From assembly GCF_030268885.1 (NCBI RefSeq), contig NZ_BSSA01000014.1, positions 124,001-188,000 of the forward strand: a stretch of 64,000 nt of DNA, in the 5' to 3' direction. Under the pieces are notes generated by a model. The model ran no database searches, had not been told where the DNA came from, and worked only from the letters and a program-made list of their open reading frames with translations. Made by a program: the position numbers and the translations under genes. This DNA is from Kitasatospora phosalacinea (lineage in GTDB: Bacteria > Actinomycetota > Actinomycetes > Streptomycetales > Streptomycetaceae). Positions 50,948-60,001 of the stretch are shown here, piece after piece (the first letter of the stretch is position 1; each line of letters begins with the position of its first letter).

Positions 50948-52185
50948 CGTCGCACCCCCGCGGAGGAGGACCGCCCGGCCCCCGACCGCACCCCGCCCGG
51001 CACCCCGTCGGGCCGGTCGGCGCGCAGCGGGAGCGTCGCGGCGACGGCGGTGCCCTCGCCGGGGGCGGACTCGACGGTGAGGGTGCCCCCGAGGGCGGCG
51101 ATGCGTTCGTGCATGCCGTGCAGTCCGAAGGAGCCGGGGGCGGGTGCGGTGGCGGGGTCGAAGCCGGTGCCGTCGTCGTAGACGTCGAGGGTGACGGCGT
51201 CGTCGAGGTAGGCGAGGGTGACGGCGACGTGCGCGGCGTGGGCGTGCCGGACGGCGTTGGCGAGGGCCTCCTGGGTGAGGCGCAGCAGCGCGACCTCGGC
51301 CTCGACGGGCAGCGGGTACGGGTCGCCGTCGCGGTGGAAGGCGGCGTCCGCGCCGTCGGCGAGGCGGCGCAGGGCGTCGGTGAGGGTGGTGCCGTCGAGC
51401 GCGGGCGGGGTGTGGGCGTGGACGAAGCGGCGGGCCTCGGCGAGGTTGGCGGAGGCGGTGCGTTCGATCTCGTCGAGCAGCGGTGCGGCGTCCGCGCCGC
51501 CGCCGTCGGCGCCGCGGGCCTCGCGGGCGAGCAGGACGATGCCGGCCAGCCCCTGGGCGAGGGTGTCGTGGATCTCGCGGGCGAGGCGCTGGCGTTCGGC
51601 GAGGCGCCCGGCTTCGCGCTGGCTGGCGGCGAGTTCGTCGCGGGTGCGGACCAGGTCGTCGATGAGCTGCTGGCGGGCGCGGCTCTCCCGGTAGAGGGCG
51701 GCGTAGCCGTACGCGGTGAGCAGGGCGACGGCGAGTCCGGCGAGCGGGCCGATGACCTTGGCGGTGGTGAGGCCGCCGGGGGTGGTGGCCTGGGCGGCGA
51801 GGACGGCGGCGGTGAGGGCGGCGACGGCGGGCAGGGCGTAGCGCGGCGGCAGGACGTGCAGGCAGACGAAGTACAGCGGGAAGGCGAGGTAGCTGAACTC
51901 GGGGTGCTGGAGGGTGAGGGCGATCCACAGCGCGGCGACGGCGAGCAGCCAGGCGGCGCCGAGGGCGCGCGAGGTGCGGATCCCGCGCAGGACGCCCCCG
52001 GCGGCGTACCCGGCGGCGAGGGCCCCGGCGGTGGCCCACCCGGCCGGGCCGAGCGCCCCGTCGGCGGCGGCGCGGGCGAGCAGGACGGCGAGCAGGGTGA
52101 GGAACAGGCCGTGCACGGCGAGGTTGGCCAGGCGCAGCGCGGGCGTCGGGCCGGCCGGTGCGGCATGCGGTTCGGTACGGGGCAC
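50944..52185 (-). CDS. Sensor histidine kinase, NarL-type
   Basis: A 413-residue membrane kinase. About five to six membrane segments occupy residues 20-165. The HisKA_3 motif with the phospho-histidine is LAREIHDTLAQGLAGI. The ATPase N-box is LTQEALANAVRHAHA, and DDGTGFD, then FGLHGMHERIAALGG, are the G-boxes. There is little extracytoplasmic domain, so it may sense within the membrane. It is the first gene of the pair with the regulator and is divergent from an ABC exporter. Confidence 0.92.
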   Translation of the reverse strand: MPRTEPHAAPAGPTPALRLANLAVHGLFLTLLAVLLARAAADGALGPAGWATAGALAAGYAAGGVLRGIRTSRALGAAWLLAVAALWIALTLQHPEFSYLAFPLYFVCLHVLPPRYALPAVAALTAAVLAAQATTPGGLTTAKVIGPLAGLAVALLTAYGYAALYRESRARQQLIDDLVRTRDELAASQREAGRLAERQRLAREIHDTLAQGLAGIVLLAREARGADGGGADAAPLLDEIERTASANLAEARRFVHAHTPPALDGTTLTDALRRLADGADAAFHRDGDPYPLPVEAEVALLRLTQEALANAVRHAHAAHVAVTLAYLDDAVTLDVYDDGTGFDPATAPAPGSFGLHGMHERIAALGGTLTVESAPGEGTAVAATLPLRADRPDGVPGGVRSGAGRSSSAGVRR

Positions 52186-52365
52186 GCCTTCCGAGGGTAC
52201 GGGGCGCCGGTCGGCCCGGGTGCCGCCGCGGCATCAACCGTTCGATGGATTTCCGGGTGCACCCCTCGGCGGGTGCGGGCTCCGTCCGTCTCCCCGATGG
52301 CAGCGGGGCCGCGCCGGTCCACGCTGGAACCGCCCTCCCCTCCCGCCCCCTCCGAAAGGTCTCCC

Positions 52366-53418
52366 GTGTTCGTCGCCCTGCGTGACATCCGCTTCGCCCG
52401 TGGGCGGTTCGCCCTGATGGGCGCGGTGGTCACCCTGATCACGACCCTGGTGGTGTTCCTGTACGGCCTGACCGGCGGCCTGGCCTCGGCGGCGTCCTCG
52501 ACGATCGCCGGACTCCCGGCGGACGGCGTGGTGTTCGGCGCCCCGGCGGGTGCGGAGGCCGAGGTGTCGTTCGCCTCCAGCACGGTGTCGCCGAGCCAGC
52601 GGGCGGCGGTGGCCGCGGCGGGTGCGGGCGAGGTGCACCCGCTGGGGGTGGCGATGTCCCGGCTGACGGCGGACGGCGGCGCGGCCTCGGTGAGCGTGCT
52701 GGGCACCGACGCGGAGCTGCTGCCGCCGCTGGTCCGGGGTGCGGCCCCGGCGGACGGCGAGCTCGCGGTGGGCGCCGACACGGCCGCCGCGCACCACCTC
52801 GTCCCGGGCAGCCGGGTGACGCTCGGCGCGCAGGAGCTGACGGTCTCGGCGGTCACCGCGGAGCGTTCGCTCTCGCACGCCCCGAGCGTGTGGACCACCC
52901 CGTCGACCTGGCAGCGGGTCTCCGGCCAGCAGCAGCCCACCGCCCTCGCGCTGCGCGGCCTCCCGCACGGCCTGCCCGCCGACCTGAGGGCGGTGTCGCT
53001 GGACGACGCGCTGGCGGGCATCAACGGGTACGCGGCGGAGCAGGGCAGCCTGCAGCTGATCCAGGGCTTCCTGTTCGCTGTGAGCGCCCTGGTGGTGGGC
53101 GCGTTCTTCACGGTGTGGACGGTGCAGCGCCGTCCGGACATCGCGGTGCTCAAGGCCGTCGGCGCGTCCAGCGGCTACCTGGTGCGGGACGCGCTGGCGC
53201 AGGCGGCGACCGTCCTGCTGGCGGGTGCGCTGCTGGGCGGGGCGCTGGGCGCGCTCGGCGGGGTGTTCGCCTCCGCCGCGGTGCCGTTCGACGCGGGCGG
53301 CCTGACGGTGGCCGTCCCGGTGGCGGCGATGGTGCTGCTGGGCCTGCTGGGCGCGGCCCTCGCGGTGCGCCGGATCACCGCCGTCGACCCGCTGGCCGCC
53401 CTGGGCGCCAACCGATGA
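52366..53418 (+). CDS. FtsX/MacB-type ABC transporter permease
   Basis: A 350-residue permease. One N-terminal membrane segment (about 18-45) is followed by a large extracytoplasmic MacB-like domain and three C-terminal segments (about 225-250, 275-305 and 315-340). RPDIAVLKAVGASSGYLVRDAL is the FtsX-type coupling loop. It likely serves as an exporter or mechanotransmission complex with the next gene, perhaps for antimicrobial peptide or lipid substrates. GTG 52366 has GAAAGG upstream. The two-component system faces it. Confidence 0.88.
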   Translation: MFVALRDIRFARGRFALMGAVVTLITTLVVFLYGLTGGLASAASSTIAGLPADGVVFGAPAGAEAEVSFASSTVSPSQRAAVAAAGAGEVHPLGVAMSRLTADGGAASVSVLGTDAELLPPLVRGAAPADGELAVGADTAAAHHLVPGSRVTLGAQELTVSAVTAERSLSHAPSVWTTPSTWQRVSGQQQPTALALRGLPHGLPADLRAVSLDDALAGINGYAAEQGSLQLIQGFLFAVSALVVGAFFTVWTVQRRPDIAVLKAVGASSGYLVRDALAQAATVLLAGALLGGALGALGGVFASAAVPFDAGGLTVAVPVAAMVLLGLLGAALAVRRITAVDPLAALGANR

Positions 53419-54161
53419 CCACCCACCCGACCCCGGAAGGCCCCGCCGTGACCACCCCGACCCCCACCACCGCTTCCCCGCGCACCGGCACCGGCCTCGC
53501 CCTGCGCGCCGTGACGCTCAGCTACCCGGACGGCGAGAGTCGGCTGACCGCCCTGGACGAGGTCGAACTGACCGTCGCCCCGGGCGAGTTCACGGCCGTC
53601 GCGGGTCCGTCCGGCTCCGGCAAGTCCAGTCTGCTGGCGGTGGCCGCGACGCTGCTGCGCCCGGACCGCGGCGAGGTGCTGGTCGACGGCGTGGACGCGG
53701 GCGCGCTGGGCGAGCGCGAGCGCACCGCGCTGCGCCGCGAGCGCCTGGGCATCGTCTTCCAGCAGTCGAACCTGCTGGCCTCGCTGACCGCCGTCGAGCA
53801 GCTGCTGGTGCTGGAGTCGGTGCGCGGCCGCCGCCCGGCCCGCTCCCGCCGCCGGGCCGAGGAGCTGCTGGAGTCGGTCGGCCTGGCGGGCGCCAAGCAG
53901 CGCCGTCGCCCGCACCAGCTCTCGGGCGGCGAGCGCCAGCGGGTGAACATCGCCCGCGCCCTCTTCGGCAGCCCGTCCGTCCTGCTGGTGGACGAGCCGA
54001 CCTCGGCCCTGGACCACGAGCGCGGCGCCCAGGTCGTCGAGCTCCTCGCCGAGGTGACCCGCACCCACCGCACCGCGACCGTGATGGTCACCCACGACCG
54101 CGAACTGCTGGGCCGGGCCGACCGCGTCCTGGAGATGCACGACGGCCGCCTGTCCGGCTGA
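53415..54161 (+). CDS. ABC transporter ATPase, LolD/MacB-type
   Basis: A 248-residue ABC ATPase joined to the permease by ATGA. Walker A GPSGSGKSS, Q-loop FQQSN, signature LSGGERQRVNIARAL, Walker B LLVDEPTSAL and switch VTHD are all intact. The first 30 residues are a Pro/Thr-rich extension; an internal GTG at 53448 is an alternative start. It powers the FtsX-type permease. Confidence 0.92.
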   Translation: MTTHPTPEGPAVTTPTPTTASPRTGTGLALRAVTLSYPDGESRLTALDEVELTVAPGEFTAVAGPSGSGKSSLLAVAATLLRPDRGEVLVDGVDAGALGERERTALRRERLGIVFQQSNLLASLTAVEQLLVLESVRGRRPARSRRRAEELLESVGLAGAKQRRRPHQLSGGERQRVNIARALFGSPSVLLVDEPTSALDHERGAQVVELLAEVTRTHRTATVMVTHDRELLGRADRVLEMHDGRLSG

Positions 54162-54243
54162 TCCCGGCCGACCCCGTCCGGACCCGCCCCGGGGAGCACC
54201 GGGCGCTCCGAGCCGGCTGCACCGAGCCGAACCCCTCCCGGAC

Positions 54244-55170
54244 TCACTTGCCGGTGATGCTCCACGCGCCGTCCGCTGCCCCGCCGCTGCCGCCCGGAGC
54301 CAGTGCGGCCCACTCGGCGTCGCCGAGGCCGAGGGCCGCGCGGAGGTAGGCGGAGACCGCGTCGGCGAGGAGTGCGACGCGCTCGGGGTCCTCGTCGGTG
54401 GTCTCCGCGACCTTCTCCCCGGCGATGCCGCCCATGGTGTGCTCGGCCCCGGCGAGGGTGAGCAGGCTCTTGGGGGCCGGGCCGAGGTGGTAGGCGTCGG
54501 TGAACCACTCCGGCCCGCGGGTGGTGAGCTGCGACCGGTCCTCGTCCCCGGCGACGATCAGGGCCGGGGTGGTCATGGTGGAGAAGTCCGGCCTCATGAA
54601 CGGGAGGTGCTCGGCGGCGAACGGGGTGAGGCTGTCGCCGGTCCCGGCCGCGGCGATCAGCGCGCCGGCCGACACCGCGGGGTGGGAGAAGTCCTCGCCG
54701 GGGACGCCGTCGGCGTCGAGCACCCGGGCGCCGAGCAGGGCGCCCGCGGTCTGGGCCCCCCAGGAGTGGCCGACCACGGCGGTGCGTCCGGGGTCGGCGC
54801 GGGTCGCCAGGTCGGCTCGGGCCAGGATCTCGCCGAGGTGGTCGAGGACGGCGTGGAGGTCGGCTATCCGCACCCGCCAGATGGTGGCGAAGCGCGGGTC
54901 GTCCCAGCCGATGGCGTGGCGGCGGGAGTCCAGGTGGGTGGGCTGCACCACGACGAACCCGGCGGCGGCCCACCGGTCGACGAGGGGCCCGTACCCGTCC
55001 AGGGACCAGGCGTTGCCGTGGGAGAAGACGATCACGGGCAGGTCCTCGCCCGACCGGGGGGCGGTGACCCTGACCTGCAGGTCGGTGCCGCGGCCGGGCG
55101 CGGGGACGGGGACGGGCTTGACCGAGACGATCTGCCGGTCGCGGGTGTGGGCGTGGGCGCGGGAGGACAT
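54244..55170 (-). CDS. Alpha/beta-hydrolase, PET-hydrolase/chlorophyllase-like
   Basis: A 308-residue cytosolic hydrolase. The nucleophile elbow is VGHSWGAQTAG with the serine in GHSWG. The oxyanion side is FSHGNAWSLDGYG, the acid aspartate is near VAGDEDRSQL and the histidine is in AGAEHTMGG. It would hydrolyse an ester or amide. It diverges from a TetR gene across two matched operators, so it is likely the repressor's target. Confidence 0.88.
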   Translation of the reverse strand: MSSRAHAHTRDRQIVSVKPVPVPAPGRGTDLQVRVTAPRSGEDLPVIVFSHGNAWSLDGYGPLVDRWAAAGFVVVQPTHLDSRRHAIGWDDPRFATIWRVRIADLHAVLDHLGEILARADLATRADPGRTAVVGHSWGAQTAGALLGARVLDADGVPGEDFSHPAVSAGALIAAAGTGDSLTPFAAEHLPFMRPDFSTMTTPALIVAGDEDRSQLTTRGPEWFTDAYHLGPAPKSLLTLAGAEHTMGGIAGEKVAETTDEDPERVALLADAVSAYLRAALGLGDAEWAALAPGGSGGAADGAWSITGK

Positions 55171-55213
55171 GGGGGGACCTGTGCTCTCTACGGGACGGCT
55201 CTGCCATACTTTG

Positions 55214-55254
55214 GCGGAGCAACGTTCCGCCAACTTAGCGGAACATTGTTCCGC
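55214..55254. promoter_or_regulatory. Twin TetR-type operators
   Basis: GCGGAACATTGTTCCGC at 55238-55254 is a perfect 8+1+8 inverted repeat. GCGGAGCAACGTTCCGC at 55214-55230 is an imperfect copy, 24 bases away. Both lie between the divergent hydrolase and TetR genes. Confidence 0.8.
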
Positions 55255-55272
55255 GAGTAAAGGGAGCCATCC

Positions 55273-55842
55273 GTGCCGGAGTCGGTCGGGGTACGCCAAG
55301 CACAGGCGCAACGCACGCGCCGCGGCCTGCTGGAGGCGGCCGCGGCGGTCTTCGTCGAGCAGGGCGTCCAGGCGCCGGTCCGCGACATCGCCGTGCGCGC
55401 CGGCGTCGGCGTCGGCACGCTCTACCGGAACTTCCCGACCCGCGCGGACCTCGTCACCGCCGTCTACCGGCACCAGATCGACGCCTGCGCCGCCCTCGCC
55501 CCGCAGCTCCTGGAGGAGTCCGCCTCGGCGTTCACCGCGCTGACGCGGTGGACGGACGCGTTCGTGGACTTCCTGGTCACCAAGCACGGCCTCGGCGCGG
55601 CCCTGGGCTCCGGGGAGGCGGGGCTGGAGAACCTCCACGCCCTCATGCTCGACACCCTGGTCCCGGCCTGCACCACGCTGCTGGACGCGTGCACCGCCGA
55701 GGGCGGGCTCCGCCCCGACGTCACCGCCTACCGGCTCATGCGCGCCGTCGGGAACCTCTGCATCACCGGCCCCGACTACGACCAGGCCGACGCCCGGCAC
55801 ATGGTCGCGCTCCTCCTCGCCGGGTGCCGCACCCCGGCCTGA
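55273..55842 (+). CDS. TetR-family regulator
   Basis: A 189-residue repressor with helix-turn-helix APVRDIAVRAGVGVGTLYRNFPTRADL (about 37-63). The C-terminal domain is the SbtR-like or TetR_C type. GTG 55273 has AAAGGGAG upstream. The twin inverted repeats immediately before it make autoregulation and control of the divergent hydrolase very likely. Confidence 0.92.
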   Translation: MPESVGVRQAQAQRTRRGLLEAAAAVFVEQGVQAPVRDIAVRAGVGVGTLYRNFPTRADLVTAVYRHQIDACAALAPQLLEESASAFTALTRWTDAFVDFLVTKHGLGAALGSGEAGLENLHALMLDTLVPACTTLLDACTAEGGLRPDVTAYRLMRAVGNLCITGPDYDQADARHMVALLLAGCRTPA

Positions 55843-55880
55843 TCCACACCCCCGACCGCACCCCCCGGCCCGGCTGCGGG

Positions 55881-56564
55881 CTACTGCTGCACGGCGGCCC
55901 GGTCCCCGACCGCCCACAGGTGGCGGATGTGGCCGAGGTGGCGGGTCATGCACTCCTGCGCGGCCTCGGCGTCGCCGGTCAGCAGCACGTCGAGCAGTTC
56001 GAGGTGCTCCTCGGCGGAGGTGACGAGCTCGCCCTGCTGGTCGAGCCGGTTGAGGCCGTAGAGGCGCGAGCGCTTGCGCAGGTCGCCCACGGTCTCGACC
56101 AGCCGGGCGTTGCCGGCCAGGGCGAGCAGGTCGAGGTGGAACTGCCGGTCGGCCTCCAGGTAGCCGATCAGGTCGTGCCTGCGGGCGGCCGTGACGATGG
56201 CCTCGGCCTGCGGGCGCAGCGCCTCCAGCTGTTCGGCGGTGGCGGTCCGGGCGACCTGGCCGACGGTGGGGACCTCGATGAGGGCGCGGATCTCGGTGTA
56301 CTCGTCGAGGTCCCGGTCGGAGAGCTCGGTGACCCGGAAGCCCTTGTTGCGGACGGCCTCGACCAGGCCCTCCCGGGCCAGGTCGAGCATCGCCTCGCGG
56401 ACGGGGGTCGCGGAGACCCCGAAGTCGGTGGCCAGGGTCGGGGCGGAGTAGACCACGCCGGGGCGCAGCTCGCCCGAGATGAGTGCCGCACGCAGGGCGT
56501 GGGCGACCTGGTCGCGCAGCCGCTCCTGGACGGAGATGAGGTTGCGGGGCTTGAGGTCGGCCAT
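55881..56564 (-). CDS. GntR/FCD-family regulator of the hydroxyproline locus
   Basis: A 227-residue regulator. The N-terminal winged helix has VVYSAPTLATDFGVSATPVREAML, and the C-terminal FCD domain binds small carboxylates (EIRALIEVPTVGQVAR, then HLDLLALAGNARL). ATG 56564 was chosen for its GGAGGAACACC leader. An upstream open extension would overlap a palindromic operator. It lies at the end of the hydroxyproline genes on the same strand and is the best candidate to bind the motif shared across the window. Confidence 0.9.
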   Translation of the reverse strand: MADLKPRNLISVQERLRDQVAHALRAALISGELRPGVVYSAPTLATDFGVSATPVREAMLDLAREGLVEAVRNKGFRVTELSDRDLDEYTEIRALIEVPTVGQVARTATAEQLEALRPQAEAIVTAARRHDLIGYLEADRQFHLDLLALAGNARLVETVGDLRKRSRLYGLNRLDQQGELVTSAEEHLELLDVLLTGDAEAAQECMTRHLGHIRHLWAVGDRAAVQQ

Positions 56565-56593
56565 GGTGTTCCTCCGGAGGTCCAATAGGGCCC

Positions 56594-56609
56594 CATTGTA
56601 CAATGTCAC
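56594..56609. promoter_or_regulatory. Palindromic operator before the GntR gene
   Basis: CATTGTACAATG (56594-56605) is a perfect 12-base palindrome. Overlapping it, TGTACAATGTCAC (56597-56609) differs from the site at 27285-27301 at two of 13 positions. It lies about 30 bases before the GntR start, fitting autoregulation. Confidence 0.65.
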
Positions 56610-56669
56610 GTTGCGGAGAGTGAATGCCCTGCGTGCGGTCGTCGCCGTCCGTGTCCGCCCGCCGGGGCG

Positions 56670-57566
56670 CTACCCCGCCGCCGCGTGCTGCGCCGCCGCC
56701 ACCGCCAGATCCTGCCACGCCATGCCCACGCTCTTGAAGAACCTGGGTCGATCATGGCGGACGACGGCCCTCCCGGTGACCAGTTCGGCCAGATTGGTGA
56801 GCCGCTCGACCCCGGCCCCGGCCATCAGCAGGTCCCCGGCCTCGCGCAGCGCGACCTCCCGGGCCTCGACGAACAGGTCGGCGCGGCCGACCAGGTGGGC
56901 GTCCACCTCGCGGGCCCCCGGCTCGTGCGAGCCGACCGCGGCGACCACCGCCCGGTCGGGCACCAGGGCGCCGTCGAACAGCGGGGTGCGGGCGGTGGTG
57001 CAGCACACCACGAGGTCGGCGCCGGCGACCGCCCCGGGCGTGCCGACGGCCGCGTCCAGGCCGAACCCGGCGGCCCGGACGACCAGTTCGGCGGCCGGCC
57101 CCGGCCGACGGGCCACCACCGTGACGCGCTCCAGTCCGGGCAGCACGGCCCGCAGCGCCGCCGCGTGGCCGAGCGCCTGCGGCCCGGCACCGAACAGCAC
57201 CAGGTGCCGGGCGCCGGGCGCGGCCAGCGCCCGCAGGGCCAACGCGGTGACGGCGGGGGTGCGCAGCGCGGTGAGCGCGGCCCCGTCCAGCAGGGCGAGC
57301 GGCTGCAGGGTGGGGCCGTCGAGCAGCAGGTACGAGCCGGTGATCCGGGGCAGCCCGGCCGCCGGGTTGGCGGGTGCCACCCCGGCGACCTTCACCCCGG
57401 CGTACCGCCCGGCCGCGGCGGGCATCAGCAGCAGCTCCCCGGCCGGGACGGGCACCCCCGTCCGCGCCGGGCAGCCCTCCACGTCCAGCCCGTCCAGCAG
57501 GGTCCGCTCCAGCGCGCCCACGGCGGCCGGGAAGTCGAGCGTCAGCTCCAGCTCCGGGACGGTCAC
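56670..57566 (-). CDS. Ornithine cyclodeaminase/mu-crystallin-family imino acid reductase
   Basis: A 298-residue NAD(P)-dependent enzyme. The Rossmann motif is LFGAGPQALGHAAAL, and GRYAGVKVAGVAP and GSYLLLDGPTLQP are family landmarks. Members act as delta-1-pyrroline-2-carboxylate reductases in 3-hydroxyproline and D-proline breakdown. The GTG start overlaps the preceding racemase-like gene by GTGA. The set of neighbours supports an imino acid reductase over true ornithine cyclodeaminase. Confidence 0.8.
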   Translation of the reverse strand: MTVPELELTLDFPAAVGALERTLLDGLDVEGCPARTGVPVPAGELLLMPAAAGRYAGVKVAGVAPANPAAGLPRITGSYLLLDGPTLQPLALLDGAALTALRTPAVTALALRALAAPGARHLVLFGAGPQALGHAAALRAVLPGLERVTVVARRPGPAAELVVRAAGFGLDAAVGTPGAVAGADLVVCCTTARTPLFDGALVPDRAVVAAVGSHEPGAREVDAHLVGRADLFVEAREVALREAGDLLMAGAGVERLTNLAELVTGRAVVRHDRPRFFKSVGMAWQDLAVAAAQHAAAG

Positions 57567-58573
57567 AGCAGGAACCCCGCGCCGAGGACGTCCTCGCCGT
57601 CGAGGACGAAGCGGTGCTCGCCGGTGCGGTGGGCGGTGCCGGTGACCTCGGTGACCACCCCGCCGTCCTGCCGTTCGCGGACCCGGCCGGTGAAGACGGT
57701 GCCGATGATCGAGTCGTGGCGCAGGGCGCGGTCGCCGCCGAGGGCGCCCTCGTCGGCGAGCAGGGCGAGCCGGGCGGAGGTGCCGGAGCCGCACGGGGAG
57801 CGGTCGATCTGGCCGTCGGCGAAGACGGTGACGTTGCGCTGGTGCGGGCCGGTCGGCGTGTCGGGCAGCTCGTCGTACAGGATGACGCCGTAGACGCCGT
57901 CGCGGTGCCCGGCGAGCGCCTCGTGGCCCTCCAGCGCCGCGCGGACCTCCCGTCCGGCGGCGGTGAGTTCGGCCAGCCGGTCGGGGACGACGGACAGGCC
58001 GAGCGCGGCGGCGGGCAGCGAGGCGTACACCGCGCCGGAGTGCGCCAGGTCGACGGCCACCGGGCGTCCGCCGACGGCCAGTTCGACCTTGCGGGCCAGC
58101 ACCCGGGTCGGCACGTTGCGGAAGGTCACGGCGGTGGTGCGGCCCCCGCTGCGGTGCACGGTGGCGCTGACCCGGCCGGAGGGGACGTCGATGCGCACCA
58201 GCGCGGTGCCGTCCTCGGGGGCGCCGACCAGGCCGGTGTCCACCGCCCAGGCGCCGAGCGCCATGGTGCCGTGGCCGCACGCGGTCGAGTAGCCGTCCTT
58301 GTGCCAGAACAGGACGCCGAAGTGCGCCCCGCCGTCGTCCGCGGGGACGACGAACCCGCCGTACATGCCGGCGTGCCCGCGCGGTTCGCGGGTCAGCAGG
58401 CGGCGCACGTCGTCCAGCGCGCTGGGGCGCGGCGAGGTCGCGGTGCCGCCCGCGCCGATCGCGATCGAGCGGCGTTCGGCGACGGTGTCGCCGGGCACCG
58501 GCGGCAGGCCCGCGACGACGATCCGGAACGGCTCGCCCGCGGTGTGGTAGTCGGTGGTCGAGATCTGCTGCAT
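57563..58573 (-). CDS. Proline racemase/hydroxyproline epimerase family protein, copy 1
   Basis: A 336-residue enzyme of the proline racemase fold. Both catalytic cysteines are present: C99 in TACGHGTMALG and C261 in DRSPCGSGTSA. It should therefore epimerise or racemise rather than dehydrate, since 3-hydroxyproline dehydratases lack one cysteine. The first motif, YSTACGH, differs from the usual MCGH, and copy 2 at 60002 is closer to the norm. The ATG shares one base with the dehydrogenase stop (TGATG). Substrate could be hydroxyproline, proline or a related imino acid. Confidence 0.85.
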   Translation of the reverse strand: MQQISTTDYHTAGEPFRIVVAGLPPVPGDTVAERRSIAIGAGGTATSPRPSALDDVRRLLTREPRGHAGMYGGFVVPADDGGAHFGVLFWHKDGYSTACGHGTMALGAWAVDTGLVGAPEDGTALVRIDVPSGRVSATVHRSGGRTTAVTFRNVPTRVLARKVELAVGGRPVAVDLAHSGAVYASLPAAALGLSVVPDRLAELTAAGREVRAALEGHEALAGHRDGVYGVILYDELPDTPTGPHQRNVTVFADGQIDRSPCGSGTSARLALLADEGALGGDRALRHDSIIGTVFTGRVRERQDGGVVTEVTGTAHRTGEHRFVLDGEDVLGAGFLL

Positions 58574-59952
58574 CAGTGCTCCCCGGCGGGCAGCACGCTG
58601 ACGGTGCGCGAGGCGGTGTAGAAGTCGAGCGCGGCCCGGCCCTGCTCGCGGGAGCCGTACGAGGCGCCCTTGGCGCCGCCGAACGGCAGGTGGAAGTCGA
58701 CGCCGCTGGAGGGCGCATTGATCCGGATCATGCCCGCGTCCAGCCGGTCCGCGGCGGCCAGCGCCGCGTCCAGGCTGCGCGAGTGGACGGAGGTGGAGAG
58801 GCTGTGCCGGGTGTCGTTGGCCAGCGCGACGGCCTCGTCCAGGTCGGCGGCGGGCAGCAGCACGGCGACGGGGCCGAAGAACTCCTCGGTCAGCAGCGGG
58901 TGCCCGGCCGGGACGCCCTCCACCAGGGTCGGTTCCAGGAACCAGCCCGCCCGCTCGGCCCGCGTCCCGCCCGCCAGCACGGTCGCGCCGCCCGCGCGGG
59001 CGGTGTCGATCGCGTCGGTCAGCCGCTCCAGCGCCTGCCGGTTGATCACCGGGCCGCAGGAGGTGCCCGGCGCGGACGGGTCGGCGGCCGGGGTCCGCTC
59101 CAGCGCCTTCGCCAGCGCCTCGGCCAGCGGCTCGTACGCGTCGCCGACGGCGATCACCCGGCTGGTGGCGGTGCACTTCTGGCCCGCGTAGCCCGCGACG
59201 GCGTTCGCCAGGTGCGCGGCGGCCTGCGCGATGTCGGCGTCGGGCAGGACGAGGGCGGCGTTCAGGCCGCCCATCTCGGCCTGCACCGGGACGCCGCGCC
59301 CGGTCGCCCCCGCGATCACCGAGCGGCCCACCGCGGTCGAGCCGGTGAAGGAGACCACGTCGGCGCCGTCGATCAGTGCCGTCCCCGCCTCGGCACCGCC
59401 CGGCACCACCGTCAGCACGCCCTCGGGCAGGGCCGCCAGCTCGGCCAGCCGCAGCGCCACCGCGACCGCCTCCGAGGACGGCTTGAGCACCACCGCGTTG
59501 CCGACCGCCAGCGCGGGCGCGGCCTTCCAACTGGGGATCGCCAGCGGGAAGTTCCACGGCGTGATCAGCCCGGCCACCCCGTACGGGCGGCGGCGGGTCA
59601 GCAGCAGGCCCGGCCCGGCGGCGGGCTCGTGCACCTCGCCGGAGGGGGCGAACGGCGCCTGCGCGTAGTAGCGCCAGATCGCCACCGTGCGGGCGACCTC
59701 GCCGCGGGCCTCGGCGACCGGCTTGCCGACCTCCCGGACGACCAGCTCGACCAGTTCGTCGGCGGCCCCCTCGATCGCCGCGGCGGCGGCGGTGAGTGCG
59801 AGCGACCGCCCGGCCGCCCCCAGCGCCCACCAGCCGCGCTGCGCCCCGCGTGCGCCCGCGAGCGCCGCCGCGACGCCCTCGGCCCCGGTCGACGGCACCG
59901 AGACGACCAGGTCGTCGGGGTCGGCGGGGTTGTACGAGTCGATCGTGGTCAT
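58573..59952 (-). CDS. Aldehyde dehydrogenase, 2-oxoglutarate semialdehyde type
   Basis: A 459-residue NAD(P)-dependent aldehyde dehydrogenase. The catalytic pair is E226 in EMGGLN and C260 in GQKCTA; FTGST binds the cofactor, and PWNFP is intact. In hydroxyproline breakdown this enzyme oxidises 2,5-dioxopentanoate to 2-oxoglutarate, and its place among epimerase and deaminase genes supports that role. It lies between the two racemase-family genes. Confidence 0.9.
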   Translation of the reverse strand: MTTIDSYNPADPDDLVVSVPSTGAEGVAAALAGARGAQRGWWALGAAGRSLALTAAAAAIEGAADELVELVVREVGKPVAEARGEVARTVAIWRYYAQAPFAPSGEVHEPAAGPGLLLTRRRPYGVAGLITPWNFPLAIPSWKAAPALAVGNAVVLKPSSEAVAVALRLAELAALPEGVLTVVPGGAEAGTALIDGADVVSFTGSTAVGRSVIAGATGRGVPVQAEMGGLNAALVLPDADIAQAAAHLANAVAGYAGQKCTATSRVIAVGDAYEPLAEALAKALERTPAADPSAPGTSCGPVINRQALERLTDAIDTARAGGATVLAGGTRAERAGWFLEPTLVEGVPAGHPLLTEEFFGPVAVLLPAADLDEAVALANDTRHSLSTSVHSRSLDAALAAADRLDAGMIRINAPSSGVDFHLPFGGAKGASYGSREQGRAALDFYTASRTVSVLPAGEH

Positions 59953-60001
59953 CGGATCAGAGCCTTTCGCAGAGGGGGAACCGGGGGCGCGGGTGGCCGC
60001 G

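Noticed and set aside
57563..58573. trans-3-hydroxyproline dehydratase
   Set aside because: Both catalytic cysteines are present, whereas the dehydratases lack one of them; epimerase or racemase is favoured.
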